Origin: Methylibium sp.
GTDB taxonomy: Bacteria; Pseudomonadota; Gammaproteobacteria; Burkholderiales; Burkholderiaceae_C
Assembly (NCBI RefSeq): GCF_013817345.1
Contig: NZ_JACDCW010000027.1
Span: 1-42,049, forward strand
Length of the DNA stretch: 42,049 nucleotides
Reading direction: 5' to 3'
Both the position numbers and the translations under genes were made by a program. The notes under the pieces are model-generated. The model was not told the origin of the DNA. It did not search any database and was given only the letters and a program-made list of their open reading frames with translations. Below, piece after piece: positions 17,134 through 25,848 of the stretch (position 1 is its first letter; every line of letters begins with the position of its first letter).

Positions 17134-18771
17134 TCAACGCCGACTGACCGCGGGCGCAGGCAGGCCTTCGATCATGAGGTTGAGACACGCGGGCAGCCTG
17201 CTTTGCAGCGCGCGCTGGGCCGCTGCCGCTACCTGCCCCGGGTCGGTGACGAGTTCGCCATGGCCGCCGAAGCCGGCCGAGACCAGGTCGTACCGGGTGG
17301 GAAGCAGGTCGCAGCCGACCAGTCGCTGGGCACCGTAGTCGCGAAGCTGGATCTGATATTCGGCGTTCCAGCGAGCATCGTTGCCGACCACAGCGACAAA
17401 CGGGAGCTGGTAGCGAACAGCCGTGTCGATCTCTGCGGCATGGAAGCCGAAGGTACCGTCCCCCAGCACTGCGACGACCGGTGCATCGGGTTTTGCAACG
17501 CGCGCGGCCAGCGCAAACGGCAGCGCCGCACCGATGGCACCTGCTACGCCGTTGATGACACGGTTCGGCGCTTTCAGGCAGGCCTGCGCCCACTGGCCGA
17601 TCTCGCCGCCATCGGAAACGAAGACGGCATCGGGATGCCTGTCGAGCAGGCTTTGCAGAGGCCGCAAGGCCTGCACGGGATGCATGCGGCCGGGTTCGGC
17701 GGACGACGCCTCGGTCCAGCTAGGCGGTCTGAAAGCAACCGCATCACGGACCTCGCCTCGCCAGGCGGAAGGGCCGACACGCTGTCGCGATGCGAGTCCG
17801 GTCAGCGCGGCGATCGACGACGCGGCATCGGCGACTGCGACGCCTTCCAGCCGCGAGCCGACCGCCCTGCGAGTGCGATCGAGTTCTTCGGTCTCGGCAT
17901 CGATCTGCAGAAAAACGCAGTCGGCGTGCAAGGCCGGCGCCTGGCCGAAGCGCAGGGTGAAGTCCAGGCGCTTGCTCAACAGCAGCACGCAGTCGGCCTG
18001 GGCGAGCACCTCCGCGAACGCGCCGAGACTCGGGTCCTGGATGCCGCGGGGGCTTTCCATGCCGATGACCGGGATGCCGGTCGCGTCTTCCAACGCGGCC
18101 AGGCGTTGGCGGCTCTCTTTGCTGAGACTGGCTGGTCCCACGAGAACGAGAGGCCGCTTTGCCGCGCCAAGGCATTCCAGCATGGAAGCCGCGATGCTCG
18201 GATCGAGGGACATTGCCGTGGCCTTGGATTGCGCCGCGTCGGGCAGGCCGGCGGATTGCGCCTCGGCTTCGATCACGTCGGTGGGCAGGCTCAGGTGCAC
18301 CGGCCCGGGACGCCCCGAAAGGGCCGTGCGCACGGCCCGAGCGAGGTCGCTTGCCAGCGCATCGGTTCGTTCGCTCGTCCAGCTCGCCTTCGTGACCGGA
18401 CTCGCCAGGTCGGCCTGCCGCATTTCCTGAAAGGCGCCCATGCCGATCTGCTTGATCGGCGCATGCCCGGAGAGCAGGACGACCGGGGACTCCGACATCT
18501 GCGCCGTGTACAGCGCAGACACGGCATTTGCATGCCCCGGTCCCCCGGTCACCATCGCGATGCCCGGCTCACCGGTCAACCGCGCATAGGCATCGGCCAT
18601 GTGTACCGCCGCCGCCTCGTGCCGCGTGTGGATCAGACGCAGGCCCGCGTCGAGTGCGGCGTCGAACATCGGCATGATGTGATTGCCCGACAAGGTGAAG
18701 ATCTGCCGAACGCCGATGCTGGCCAGCGATGTCATCAACGCATCGGCACCTCGAAATTTGCCTCGGGTCAT
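17134..18771 (-). CDS. Thiamine-diphosphate-dependent enzyme, acetolactate synthase/decarboxylase family
   Basis: The 545-residue protein has the three ThDP-enzyme domains. The N-terminal PYR domain has the catalytic Glu52 in HTRHEAAAVHMADAYAR and GGPGHANAVSAL. The middle domain covers about residues 190-330 and the C-terminal PP domain has the ThDP-binding motif GDGTFGFHAAE...VVGNDARW. Relatives include acetolactate synthase, oxalyl-CoA decarboxylase, 2-hydroxyacyl-CoA lyase and benzoylformate decarboxylase; I cannot tell which reaction applies. It is the last gene of the minus-strand CoA operon and may process a 2-oxoacid or aldehyde released by that pathway. The ATG at 18771 is chosen because the domain starts there; a Bug gene lies 56 nt upstream. 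Confidence 0.9.
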   Translation of the reverse strand: MTRGKFRGADALMTSLASIGVRQIFTLSGNHIMPMFDAALDAGLRLIHTRHEAAAVHMADAYARLTGEPGIAMVTGGPGHANAVSALYTAQMSESPVVLLSGHAPIKQIGMGAFQEMRQADLASPVTKASWTSERTDALASDLARAVRTALSGRPGPVHLSLPTDVIEAEAQSAGLPDAAQSKATAMSLDPSIAASMLECLGAAKRPLVLVGPASLSKESRQRLAALEDATGIPVIGMESPRGIQDPSLGAFAEVLAQADCVLLLSKRLDFTLRFGQAPALHADCVFLQIDAETEELDRTRRAVGSRLEGVAVADAASSIAALTGLASRQRVGPSAWRGEVRDAVAFRPPSWTEASSAEPGRMHPVQALRPLQSLLDRHPDAVFVSDGGEIGQWAQACLKAPNRVINGVAGAIGAALPFALAARVAKPDAPVVAVLGDGTFGFHAAEIDTAVRYQLPFVAVVGNDARWNAEYQIQLRDYGAQRLVGCDLLPTRYDLVSAGFGGHGELVTDPGQVAAAAQRALQSRLPACLNLMIEGLPAPAVSRR

Positions 18772-18827
18772 TGTGCTTTCCAGTCTGAAGGGGCTTGGCA
18801 ATCGCAGGTTGCGCGGCCTCGCGCAGG

Positions 18828-19841
18828 CTACTTCTTGCTGTCGATGATATTGAGCTGCTCGCCCAGCGACCGATAAAGCTCGTGCTGTTTGCGGGCGAAC
18901 TCCTTCGTCTCGCCGGGCGTCGTCACATACGGGATGGAGCCCGTTTGCGCGGTGCTTTTCAGCCATTTCGGGTCTTTCGAAACGGTCTTCAGCACGGACA
19001 CCCACTTGTCACGCACGTCGTCGGGCAATCCCGGCGGGCCGAAAAGGGCGCTCCAGCCGACGATGAGCTCCATGTCCTTGAAGCCGAGTTCACGGGCGGT
19101 CGGCACATCGGGCAAGGGCTCGATGCGCTCGGCGGTGGTGACCATCAGCGCACGCAGCTCACCACTCTTGATCAGGCTGAGGAAGGGCCCGAGGCTGCCG
19201 CAGGAGAATTCGGTCTCGTTGCCCATCAGCGACATCGTGGTGTCACCTGTGCCTTTGTAGGGAATCTGCGTCGGCACCTGGTCGGTGACCTTCAGCAACC
19301 TGAACAACTGGCGCGGGCCCATGTCGTTCGTCGTCAGGCTGCCGGCCGTGGCGTAGTTGAGCGTCTTGCCTTTGGTGCGGATGGCCTGGGCGAGGTCCTC
19401 GAACTTCTTGTAAGGCGACTTCGCATTGACGACGCAGCCGTAGGGGTTGAGCTCCAGCGTGCCGATGAAGGTGTAGTCGTCCCACTTGTACTTCGTCGAG
19501 GTCGGCTCGATGGCCGGCAGGATGGATTGCGATCCCGTTCTCGCGAGCAGCAGCGTGTAGCCGTCGGGTGGGGCGGCGACCACCTGGGCGGACCCGATCA
19601 CGCCGCTGGCGCCGACCTTGTTCACCACGACGATCGTTTGACCGAGGACGTCCTGTGCGGCAGCGGCCAGGCCGCGCGCGGCGAGGTCGGCGTCGCCGCC
19701 CGTGCTGTAGGGCGAGATCAGCGTGACGGGGCGGTTGGGATACGAGCTTTGCGCGAAGGCGGTGGTGTTGACCGAGAACGTCGCGGCGATCGCTGCGCCG
19801 GCGAACAGTCGGGACATCAGGCGTCGGGATCCGTATTGCAT
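18828..19841 (-). CDS. Bug/TctC-type solute-binding protein
   Basis: The 337-residue periplasmic receptor has a signal peptide (residues 1-30, ending TTAFAQ) followed by YPNRPVTLISPYSTGGDADLAARGLA, VVVNKVGASGVIGSAQVV, IPYKGTGDTTMSLMGNETEF and PLPDVPTARELGFKDME. The anchoring PFxxGG loop is PYSTGGDAD rather than the common PFAPGGSTD, a likely difference in the ligand pocket. There are no TctA/TctB genes nearby. It lies between the acyl-CoA synthetase and the ThDP enzyme genes, so it probably collects the acid that this operon degrades. A GGAG site precedes the ATG at 19841. Confidence 0.93.
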   Translation of the reverse strand: MQYGSRRLMSRLFAGAAIAATFSVNTTAFAQSSYPNRPVTLISPYSTGGDADLAARGLAAAAQDVLGQTIVVVNKVGASGVIGSAQVVAAPPDGYTLLLARTGSQSILPAIEPTSTKYKWDDYTFIGTLELNPYGCVVNAKSPYKKFEDLAQAIRTKGKTLNYATAGSLTTNDMGPRQLFRLLKVTDQVPTQIPYKGTGDTTMSLMGNETEFSCGSLGPFLSLIKSGELRALMVTTAERIEPLPDVPTARELGFKDMELIVGWSALFGPPGLPDDVRDKWVSVLKTVSKDPKWLKSTAQTGSIPYVTTPGETKEFARKQHELYRSLGEQLNIIDSKK

Positions 19842-19891
19842 GGTTTTGTCTCCAGGTGAATATCGGTCGAGGTGGGGCGGGCTTGTCTTGG

Positions 19892-19933
19892 CTATCTGTC
19901 GTTCTTCATCGTGCGTGCTTCCTTCGTCTTCAT
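19892..19933 (-). other. Possible 13-codon mini-ORF downstream of the acyl-CoA synthetase gene
   Basis: The codons MKTKEARTMKNDR-stop begin at an ATGA overlap with the acyl-CoA synthetase stop. The ORF contains most of a TCTTCATCGTGCG direct repeat (19903-19915 and 19927-19939, 24 nt apart) that may have arisen by local duplication. It has no ribosome-binding site of its own, and expression is doubtful. Confidence 0.2.
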
Positions 19934-22083
19934 CGTGCGGGGTGGCGCTGATCCTCGAGCACCATCACGCAATCCACGGCGATCGGCCCATCGGCGCCGA
20001 CCAGCACCGGGTTCAGATCGAGTTCGGCCAGCAAAGGGTGCATCGCGGCCGCCCAATGCGAAAGTCGGGAAAGCATGTGTGCGATCGCTGTGCGATCCAC
20101 GGCAGGCTGCCCGCGCACGCCGTCGAGCAAGGCGGTCATGCGCAGTTCGCGAAGCATCGCTTGTGCTTCGTCGGCATCGAACGGCGCGTGGCGGAACGCC
20201 ACGTCCTTCAGCACTTCGACCAGCACGCCGCCCAGTCCGACCATGACGATCATGCCGAACACCGGATCGCGCTGCACGCCGACGACGAGCTCCAGATGCC
20301 CCTGCGCCATGCCTTGCACGAGCACGCCTTCGAGGCGCGCATGGGGCATCGCCTCGCGAGCGCGCTGCATCAGGGTCCGATAAGCCTCGCGCACCGCGCC
20401 TTCGTCGTTGAGCTTCAGGATCACGCCGCCGACTTCGGTCTTGTGCGTGATGTCGGGCGACTCGATCTTCAGCACCACAGGCGAACCGACGGCGCGCCAC
20501 TGCGCGACCGCCTGGTCTTCATCGCGCGCCAGCGACACCGCTGCCATCGGCACGCCGGCGGCGCGCAGCCATTCGGTCGCCTGAACGCTGGGTTGCACGC
20601 CGTCGACGATGCCGCCTGCGGTGGCATCGACAGGCATGATGTGCAAGGCCTTTACCGCGGCGGATTTGTCAGCGAGCGCCTTGCGCTGGAACGCGTGGTG
20701 CCGGGCCAGCGCGGCTGCCGCCTCCACCGCGCGTTCCCCCGCGGTGAACACGACGATGCCCTGGGCGCGCAGCTTTTGCATGGCATCGGCCGGCGCGGCG
20801 ACCCAGCAGACGAAGAGCGGCTTGGTCGTGCGATCACGGATCTCGCAGAAGATGTGCACCAGGGTATCGACGTGCGCCGTCATCAGCTGCAGCCAGACGA
20901 TCCCGATGTGGATGTTCGGATCGTCCAGCAGCGCCACGACCGACTCGCGCAGCAGTTCGGGACGCGCCACGAACTGGCCGGTCACATCGACCGGGTTGCC
21001 TGCGGCACCGAACGCGGGCATGACCTCTGCCAGACGCGATGTCGTTGCAGGCGTGAGCTCGGGCACCACGAGGCCGACTTCTTCGGCACGGTCGGCCATC
21101 ATCACTCCGGCGCCGCCGGACTGTGTCGCGATCCCCAGGCCGTTGCCGCAGGGACAACGGTCCTGGCTGAGCGCCTCCAGCATGTCGAGCATCTGCTCTT
21201 CGTTGCGAGCCCGCAGCACGCCGTACTGGCGGATCACAGCGTCGAACACGGCGTCGGTGACGGCCAGTGCGCCGGTATGCGACGCCGCGGCGCGCTGGCC
21301 CGAGGCCATGCGGCCGACCTTGGTCAGCACCAGCGGCTTGTTCAGTTCGCGGCAGCGCCGGGCCAGGCGGATGAGCGAGGCCCCGTCGTCCAGGCCTTCC
21401 AGGTAGCCGGCCGCCACCCGGATGCGCGGATCCTCGATCACGCTCAGCATCAGCTCGCTGAAGTCAAGGTCGGCCTGGTTGCCGGTGTTGATGAAGTAGC
21501 CGAGGCCCAGGCCGCGCTCGCGCGCCAACGCTGCAATCGCGGTCCCGAATGCGCCGGACTGTGTGACGAAGGCGATCGGTCCCGGCCCGGTCTCGCCGTC
21601 CGCGTACTGGCTGAAGGTCGCGTAGACGTTCTCGAAGGCGTTGACGAAGCCCAGGCAGTTGGGGCCGCACAGCACCATGCCGTGCGAGCGGGCGCATTCG
21701 GCCAGCGCGTGTTCCATCGCCAGGCCCTCGGGCCCGGTTTCACCGAAGCCGGAGCTGAAGATCACGGCAGCGCGCACGCCGCGTTGGCCAAGCGCGTCGA
21801 TGCTCTTGAACACCTCGCTCGCCGGCACCGCCACGATCGCGAGATCGGCGGCCTCGGGCAGGTTCGCGACTGTGGGGTAGCAGGTAAGCCCCGCGATCTG
21901 CGCGTACTTGGGGTTCACCGGCAGGATGCGCCCCGTGTAGCCCTTGTCCATCAGGTGCTTGAGCGGTCGTCCGTTGATCTTGGAAAGGTCGGACGAAGCG
22001 CCGATCACGGCGATCGACCGGGGATGGATCAGTGCGGCGATCGCATCGGCGCGATGGCAGGGAAGGGGAGTCATGGCGCGCAT
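19930..22083 (-). CDS. ADP-forming acyl-CoA synthetase (acetate-CoA ligase family)
   Basis: The 717-residue single-chain enzyme should activate a carboxylic acid to its CoA thioester with ATP, giving ADP and phosphate. Domains in order are: CoA-binding Rossmann fold (IHPRSIAVIGASSDLSKINGRPLKHL, about 19-44), succinyl-CoA-ligase-like domain with the phospho-His in AAASHTGALAVTD (His269), a flavodoxin-like domain (about 310-450), and a C-terminal ATP-grasp domain (PVVLKIESPDITHKTEVGGV and onward to LAELDLNPVLV). The ATG at 22083 follows directly on the TAA of the acyl-CoA dehydrogenase gene; a second ATG lies at 22074. Its place beside dehydrogenase, hydratase and thiolase-like genes makes it the probable entry step of the pathway. 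Confidence 0.93.
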   Translation of the reverse strand: MRAMTPLPCHRADAIAALIHPRSIAVIGASSDLSKINGRPLKHLMDKGYTGRILPVNPKYAQIAGLTCYPTVANLPEAADLAIVAVPASEVFKSIDALGQRGVRAAVIFSSGFGETGPEGLAMEHALAECARSHGMVLCGPNCLGFVNAFENVYATFSQYADGETGPGPIAFVTQSGAFGTAIAALARERGLGLGYFINTGNQADLDFSELMLSVIEDPRIRVAAGYLEGLDDGASLIRLARRCRELNKPLVLTKVGRMASGQRAAASHTGALAVTDAVFDAVIRQYGVLRARNEEQMLDMLEALSQDRCPCGNGLGIATQSGGAGVMMADRAEEVGLVVPELTPATTSRLAEVMPAFGAAGNPVDVTGQFVARPELLRESVVALLDDPNIHIGIVWLQLMTAHVDTLVHIFCEIRDRTTKPLFVCWVAAPADAMQKLRAQGIVVFTAGERAVEAAAALARHHAFQRKALADKSAAVKALHIMPVDATAGGIVDGVQPSVQATEWLRAAGVPMAAVSLARDEDQAVAQWRAVGSPVVLKIESPDITHKTEVGGVILKLNDEGAVREAYRTLMQRAREAMPHARLEGVLVQGMAQGHLELVVGVQRDPVFGMIVMVGLGGVLVEVLKDVAFRHAPFDADEAQAMLRELRMTALLDGVRGQPAVDRTAIAHMLSRLSHWAAAMHPLLAELDLNPVLVGADGPIAVDCVMVLEDQRHPAR

Positions 22084-23301
22084 TTACTTGAAGGCGGAGA
22101 TGCCCGTCTGCGCGCGGCCGAGCACGAGCGCATGGATGTCGTGCGTGCCTTCGAGCGTGTTGACGGTTTCCAGATTGAGGACGTGTCGAATCACGTGGTA
22201 CTCGTCGGAGATGCCGTTGCCGCCGTGGATGTCGCGCGACATGCGCGCGATGTCCAGCGCCTTGCCTGCGCAGTTGCGCTTGAGCAGGGAGACCATCTCG
22301 GTGCTCGCCTTGCCTTCGTCGCGTAGCCGGCTCAGGTGCAGGCAGGCGATCAGGCCGAGGTTGATCTCGGTCTGCATGTCGGCCAGCTTCTTCTGCACGA
22401 GCTGGTTCGCGGCGAGCGGCCGGCCGAACTGCTTGCGGTCCAGTGCGTACTGGCGTGCCGCGTGCCAACAGAACTCGGCCGCACCCATCGCACCCCAGCA
22501 GATGCCGAAGCGCGCATTGTTCAGGCAGGCGAAGGGGGCGGCGAGGCCGTCGGCGCCGGGCAGGCGCTGCGCCTCGGGCACGAACACGTCGTCCATGTGG
22601 ATCTCGCCGGTGGGCGATGCGCGCACGGAGAACTTGCCCTCGATCTTGCTGGTCGACAGGCCCTTCATGCCGCGCTCGAGAACGAAGCCGCAGACCTTGC
22701 CGTCGTCGTTCTTGGCCCACACGATCATCAGGTCGGCGATCGGCGCATGGGTGATCCAGGTCTTGTTGCCGCTGAGGCGCCAGCCGCCCTCGACCTTGCG
22801 CGCGCGGCTGATCATCGAGCTCGGGTCGGAGCCGTGGTCGGGCTCGGTCAGGCCGAAGCAGCCGAGCTTGTCGGCGCGTGCCATCGCCGGTAGGTACTTC
22901 TCGCGCTGCTCCTGGCTGCCGAACAGGTAGATCGGCATCATGCTCAGCGTGCTCTGCACGCCGAGTGCGGAGCGATAGGCCGTGTCCACGCGTTCGAACT
23001 CGCGGGCGATCAGGCCGTAGCCCACGTAGCTGATGCCGGCACAGCCGAAGCCGTCGATGGTCGCGCCGAGGAAGCCGAGCTCGCCCATCTCGCGCATCAC
23101 TTCGATGTCGAAGCGCTCGTGGCGGTGCGCCTGCAGGATGCGCGGCATCAGGCGCTCCTGCGCATACTTGTGCGCGCTGCCCTGGATCATCACTTCTTCG
23201 GGCGTCAGCAGGGAATCCAGGCGCAAGGCGTCCTGCCAATCGAAGGCCACGTCCTGCATGGCGGCCTTGCGCAGGGTCGCTTCGTCGGGCGCGGCGTTCA
23301 T
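22084..23301 (-). CDS. Acyl-CoA dehydrogenase, glutaryl-CoA-dehydrogenase-like
   Basis: The 405-residue FAD enzyme oxidises an acyl-CoA to the 2,3-enoyl-CoA. The ending [20 protein letters not shown] supplies the catalytic base Glu384 in the GcdH context, and the GcdH-typical [13 protein letters not shown] (Arg110) is present, together with [13 protein letters not shown] and the [14 protein letters not shown] core. In human GcdH the equivalent Arg contacts the distal carboxylate of glutaryl-CoA, so a dicarboxylyl-CoA substrate is plausible; GcdH also decarboxylates to crotonyl-CoA. Whether this copy is the housekeeping GcdH or a paralogue is unknown; the neighbours (DUF35/thiolase-like pair) are not those of the usual lysine/glutarate locus. 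The start overlaps the DUF35 stop by 4 nt (ATGA). Confidence 0.93.
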   Translation of the reverse strand: MNAAPDEATLRKAAMQDVAFDWQDALRLDSLLTPEEVMIQGSAHKYAQERLMPRILQAHRHERFDIEVMREMGELGFLGATIDGFGCAGISYVGYGLIAREFERVDTAYRSALGVQSTLSMMPIYLFGSQEQREKYLPAMARADKLGCFGLTEPDHGSDPSSMISRARKVEGGWRLSGNKTWITHAPIADLMIVWAKNDDGKVCGFVLERGMKGLSTSKIEGKFSVRASPTGEIHMDDVFVPEAQRLPGADGLAAPFACLNNARFGICWGAMGAAEFCWHAARQYALDRKQFGRPLAANQLVQKKLADMQTEINLGLIACLHLSRLRDEGKASTEMVSLLKRNCAGKALDIARMSRDIHGGNGISDEYHVIRHVLNLETVNTLEGTHDIHALVLGRAQTGISAFK

Positions 23302-23747
23302 GCAGGGCGAGCCTCGGGGGCGGCTTGCTGCGAGGGCCGGAATTTCGGGATGCCGGCCTCCTCGCTGATCGCTTCGAAGTACGCCTCCACGCGCATGCCG
23401 ATGCGGAGTTCATCGGGCTTGCAGTGCGTCACCTGGCCGTACATGCGCGCGCCGTCGTCCAGGTCGATCAGGCACATCAGCACCGGCAATTCGGCCTGCC
23501 AGCCGGAGAAGTTCATGGCCACCGAGCGCGACACGGTGTACGAGTAGACGGTGCCGAAGGGCTTGGCCTCCGTCCATGCAAGCTCGCGGCTGCCGCACTC
23601 GATGCACCACGGCTTCGGATGGAAATTGAAGGTGGCGCAGCGCGGGCATTTCTGCAGCATGAGCTTGCCGTTCTTCGCGCCCGTCCAGAAGGGGCGAGTC
23701 AGGTCGGTGATGACGGGCAGCGGTTTGGAGAGGGCGGTCTCGGTCAT
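23298..23747 (-). CDS. Zn-ribbon/OB-fold (DUF35) acyl-CoA-binding partner protein
   Basis: The 149-residue protein has an N-terminal helix ([20 protein letters not shown]), a zinc ribbon with Cys34, Cys37, Cys48 and Cys51 (CPRC...CIEC) and an OB-fold ([11 protein letters not shown] to GMRVEAYF). DUF35 proteins bind acyl-CoA and form obligate complexes with thiolase-like proteins, as in the ChsH2-Ltp2 retro-aldolase of steroid side-chain degradation and BbsA-BbsB of toluene degradation. Its gene starts 1 nt after the stop of the thiolase-like gene, which fits a two-subunit enzyme. Confidence 0.93.
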   Translation of the reverse strand: MTETALSKPLPVITDLTRPFWTGAKNGKLMLQKCPRCATFNFHPKPWCIECGSRELAWTEAKPFGTVYSYTVSRSVAMNFSGWQAELPVLMCLIDLDDGARMYGQVTHCKPDELRIGMRVEAYFEAISEEAGIPKFRPSQQAAPEARPA

Positions 23748-23748
23748 G

Positions 23749-24957
23749 TCATTGCTCCGTTCCGAGAACCAGGGAAATGCAGCTGCGGCCCGGGCGCCCG
23801 TACGGGATGCCGCCGAAGCCGCAGGCCGTGCCGACCGTGGCGTTGGGCACCTGCCGTTCGCCGGCCTCGCCGCGCAACTGCGTGACGGCCTCGACGAGCG
23901 GCATGAAGCCGCCGATCGCCCCGCCGGGCTGGCCGCCGGAGAGCTGACCGCCGTCTGTGGACATCGGAAAGTCGCCGTCGAAGCTCAGGTCGTGGTCTTC
24001 GACGAATTGGCCGCCTTCGCCTTTCTTGCAGAAACCGTGGTCCTCGATCGTCATCATCGCGATGAAGGGGTAGTCGTCGTAGGGCTGCAGGAAGTCGATG
24101 TCCTGGTGTGTCACGCCGGCCATCTTCATCGCCTGAGGCGCGGCCTGGACAAAGCCGGTGGCGGTGATGTCGGGCAGGGTGCGCGAGCCGTGGTAGTAGT
24201 TGTTGGCTTCGCCGAAGCCGCGCAGGTACACCGGGCGGTCGGTGAGCGTGCGCGCCGTCTCGGCCGAGGTCACGATGTAGGCCAGGCCGCCGTTGACGAT
24301 CGGCACGCAATCGAGCAGACGGATCGGGTCGGAAAGCATTCGCGACTCGAGGTACTCCTGCACCGTGAACGGCTTGCGGTAGATGGCGCCCGGGTTCAGC
24401 GAGGCGTGAAAGCGTGCATTGACGGCGATCTTGCCGAGCTGTTCGAACTTCAGCGCGTGCTCGTGCATGTAGCGCTTTTGCACCAGCGCGAACTGCGCGC
24501 TCGCGCCCATGACGCCGAAGGGTCCCTGGAAATCCCAGTAAACGCCGCGGGTGCGCTCGGGAGAAAGCGGCAGCCCGGGGGCGACCGACGGAATGTTCAA
24601 CGGCGTGTCGGCGCCGACCACGAGCACGCGATCGACGATGCCCGCACTGATCATCGCGGCCGCGCGGATGAGCATCGACGAAGCGGAGGCCCCGCCCTGA
24701 TCGCCGCGTATCAGCGCCTGCGGGCTGATGCCCATGTTTTCGGCCACGGCTGCCGACCAGTTGACGGTGTGCGCGACCTCGGCGTGCGCCACGCCCAGGC
24801 CCTGACCGTCGAAGTCGTTCTTCGACATGCCGGCTTTTTGCAGCGCGAGGTCGGCGGCCCAGGCGATGTAATCGTCGGCCGTCAGCACGGGCTCGCCGGG
24901 CTTGGCTCGGCTGTAAGGCGTTCGGCCGTAGCCGACGATGGCGACGTCTGGGCGCAT
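23749..24957 (-). CDS. SCP2/Ltp-type thiolase-like protein lacking the nucleophilic cysteine
   Basis: The 402-residue protein has a complete thiolase fold: VAIVGYGRTPY start, VDRVLVVGAD, the STDGGQLSGGQPGG loop (about 334-346) and the closing GTACGFGGIPYGRPG. The position where thiolases carry the acyl-accepting Cys reads GDQGGASASSM (Ala90/Ser91), and the usual His motifs are replaced by QPYDDYPF (Tyr293, Tyr296) and GGQPGG. Loss of Cys and His with Tyr present is the pattern described for Ltp2-type acyl-CoA retro-aldolases, which need a DUF35 partner, encoded next door. An aldolase is thus more likely than a thiolase. The ATG at 24957 has an AAGGA site 8 nt upstream. Confidence 0.88.
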   Translation of the reverse strand: MRPDVAIVGYGRTPYSRAKPGEPVLTADDYIAWAADLALQKAGMSKNDFDGQGLGVAHAEVAHTVNWSAAVAENMGISPQALIRGDQGGASASSMLIRAAAMISAGIVDRVLVVGADTPLNIPSVAPGLPLSPERTRGVYWDFQGPFGVMGASAQFALVQKRYMHEHALKFEQLGKIAVNARFHASLNPGAIYRKPFTVQEYLESRMLSDPIRLLDCVPIVNGGLAYIVTSAETARTLTDRPVYLRGFGEANNYYHGSRTLPDITATGFVQAAPQAMKMAGVTHQDIDFLQPYDDYPFIAMMTIEDHGFCKKGEGGQFVEDHDLSFDGDFPMSTDGGQLSGGQPGGAIGGFMPLVEAVTQLRGEAGERQVPNATVGTACGFGGIPYGRPGRSCISLVLGTEQ

Positions 24958-25013
24958 GAAGCTCGTTCCTTGAAAAGTGGATGGCGTTGTGTCGAAGGGC
25001 AGGGCGGCCGGGC

Positions 25014-25823
25014 TCATCGGCCGACGAAGGCAGGCGGGCGGCGCTCGACGAAGGCCTGCATGCCTTCCTTCTGATCGGCCGTGTCGAACAGCAGCTCGAA
25101 GGCGCGCCGCTCCAGCATCAAGCCGGTTGCGAGAGGCGCGTCGGCGCCGGCAAGCGCGACTTCCTTGATCAGGCGCAGCGCGAGCGGCGGGCGCGAGGCG
25201 ATGTGCGCGGCAAGTTCCAGCGCGCGCGCTTCGAGGGCGTCGTCTTCGACCACTTCGGTGACCAGCCCCATCGCGAGCGCTTCCTCGGCGTTGACCGGCT
25301 CGCCCGTCAGCAGCAACTTCATTGCACGGTACTTGCCGAGTGCCCTGACCAGGCGTTGGGTCGCGCCGCCCCCGGGCATGATGCCGACAGCGACCTCCGG
25401 CTGACCGAACTTCGCGCAGCGCGCGGCAAGGATGATGTCGGCGTGTTGGGCAAGCTCGCAGCCGCCCCCCAGCGCCGGGCCGGACACCGCAGCGATCAAA
25501 GGCTTGGAAAAGTCGGCGATCGCTTTCCAGTACCGCGGCACGTCGAGCTTGAAGACTTCCGCGCTGCCCAGCGCAGCGATCTCCTTCAGGTCGGCGCCGG
25601 CAGCGAAGTAGCTCGGCGCCCCGCACAGGATGACGCAGCGGGTGTCGGTGTCCCGATCGAGCTCGGTGAGCGCCCGAGCCAGCGCCTCGCGCAGGGCCGT
25701 GTTCAGCGCGTTGCGCGCTTGCGGCCGGTTCAGCCGCAGCCGGGCGACGCCGTCGAGCGGCCAGTCCAAAAGCACCGGTGCCGTGGCTTCGGCCATTGCG
25801 TTCGTCTCCCGACTCGTTGCCAT
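25014..25823 (-). CDS. Enoyl-CoA hydratase/isomerase (crotonase) family protein
   Basis: The 269-residue protein is a crotonase. It has the oxyanion-hole segments FAAGADLKEIA and SGPALGGGCELAQHADIILAA, and two Glu residues at the hydratase positions, one in GGCELA and the other in FGQPEVAVGIMPGGGATQRL. With both acids present, it is likely to hydrate a 2,3-enoyl-CoA to the 3-hydroxyacyl-CoA. It is the first gene of the minus-strand operon, divergent from a LysR gene. The start is either the ATG at 25823 or the in-frame ATG at 25796; the second lies closer to the conserved domain. Confidence 0.94.
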   Translation of the reverse strand: MATSRETNAMAEATAPVLLDWPLDGVARLRLNRPQARNALNTALREALARALTELDRDTDTRCVILCGAPSYFAAGADLKEIAALGSAEVFKLDVPRYWKAIADFSKPLIAAVSGPALGGGCELAQHADIILAARCAKFGQPEVAVGIMPGGGATQRLVRALGKYRAMKLLLTGEPVNAEEALAMGLVTEVVEDDALEARALELAAHIASRPPLALRLIKEVALAGADAPLATGLMLERRAFELLFDTADQKEGMQAFVERRPPAFVGR

Positions 25824-25848
25824 GAAGGCAGTGTCGGAGTGGTCTTGT

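Noticed and set aside
19723-22326. 867-codon open frame on the plus strand
   Set aside because: It is antisense to the Bug, acyl-CoA synthetase and acyl-CoA dehydrogenase genes, is rich in His/Arg/Gln typical of GC-rich shadow frames, and shows no domain.
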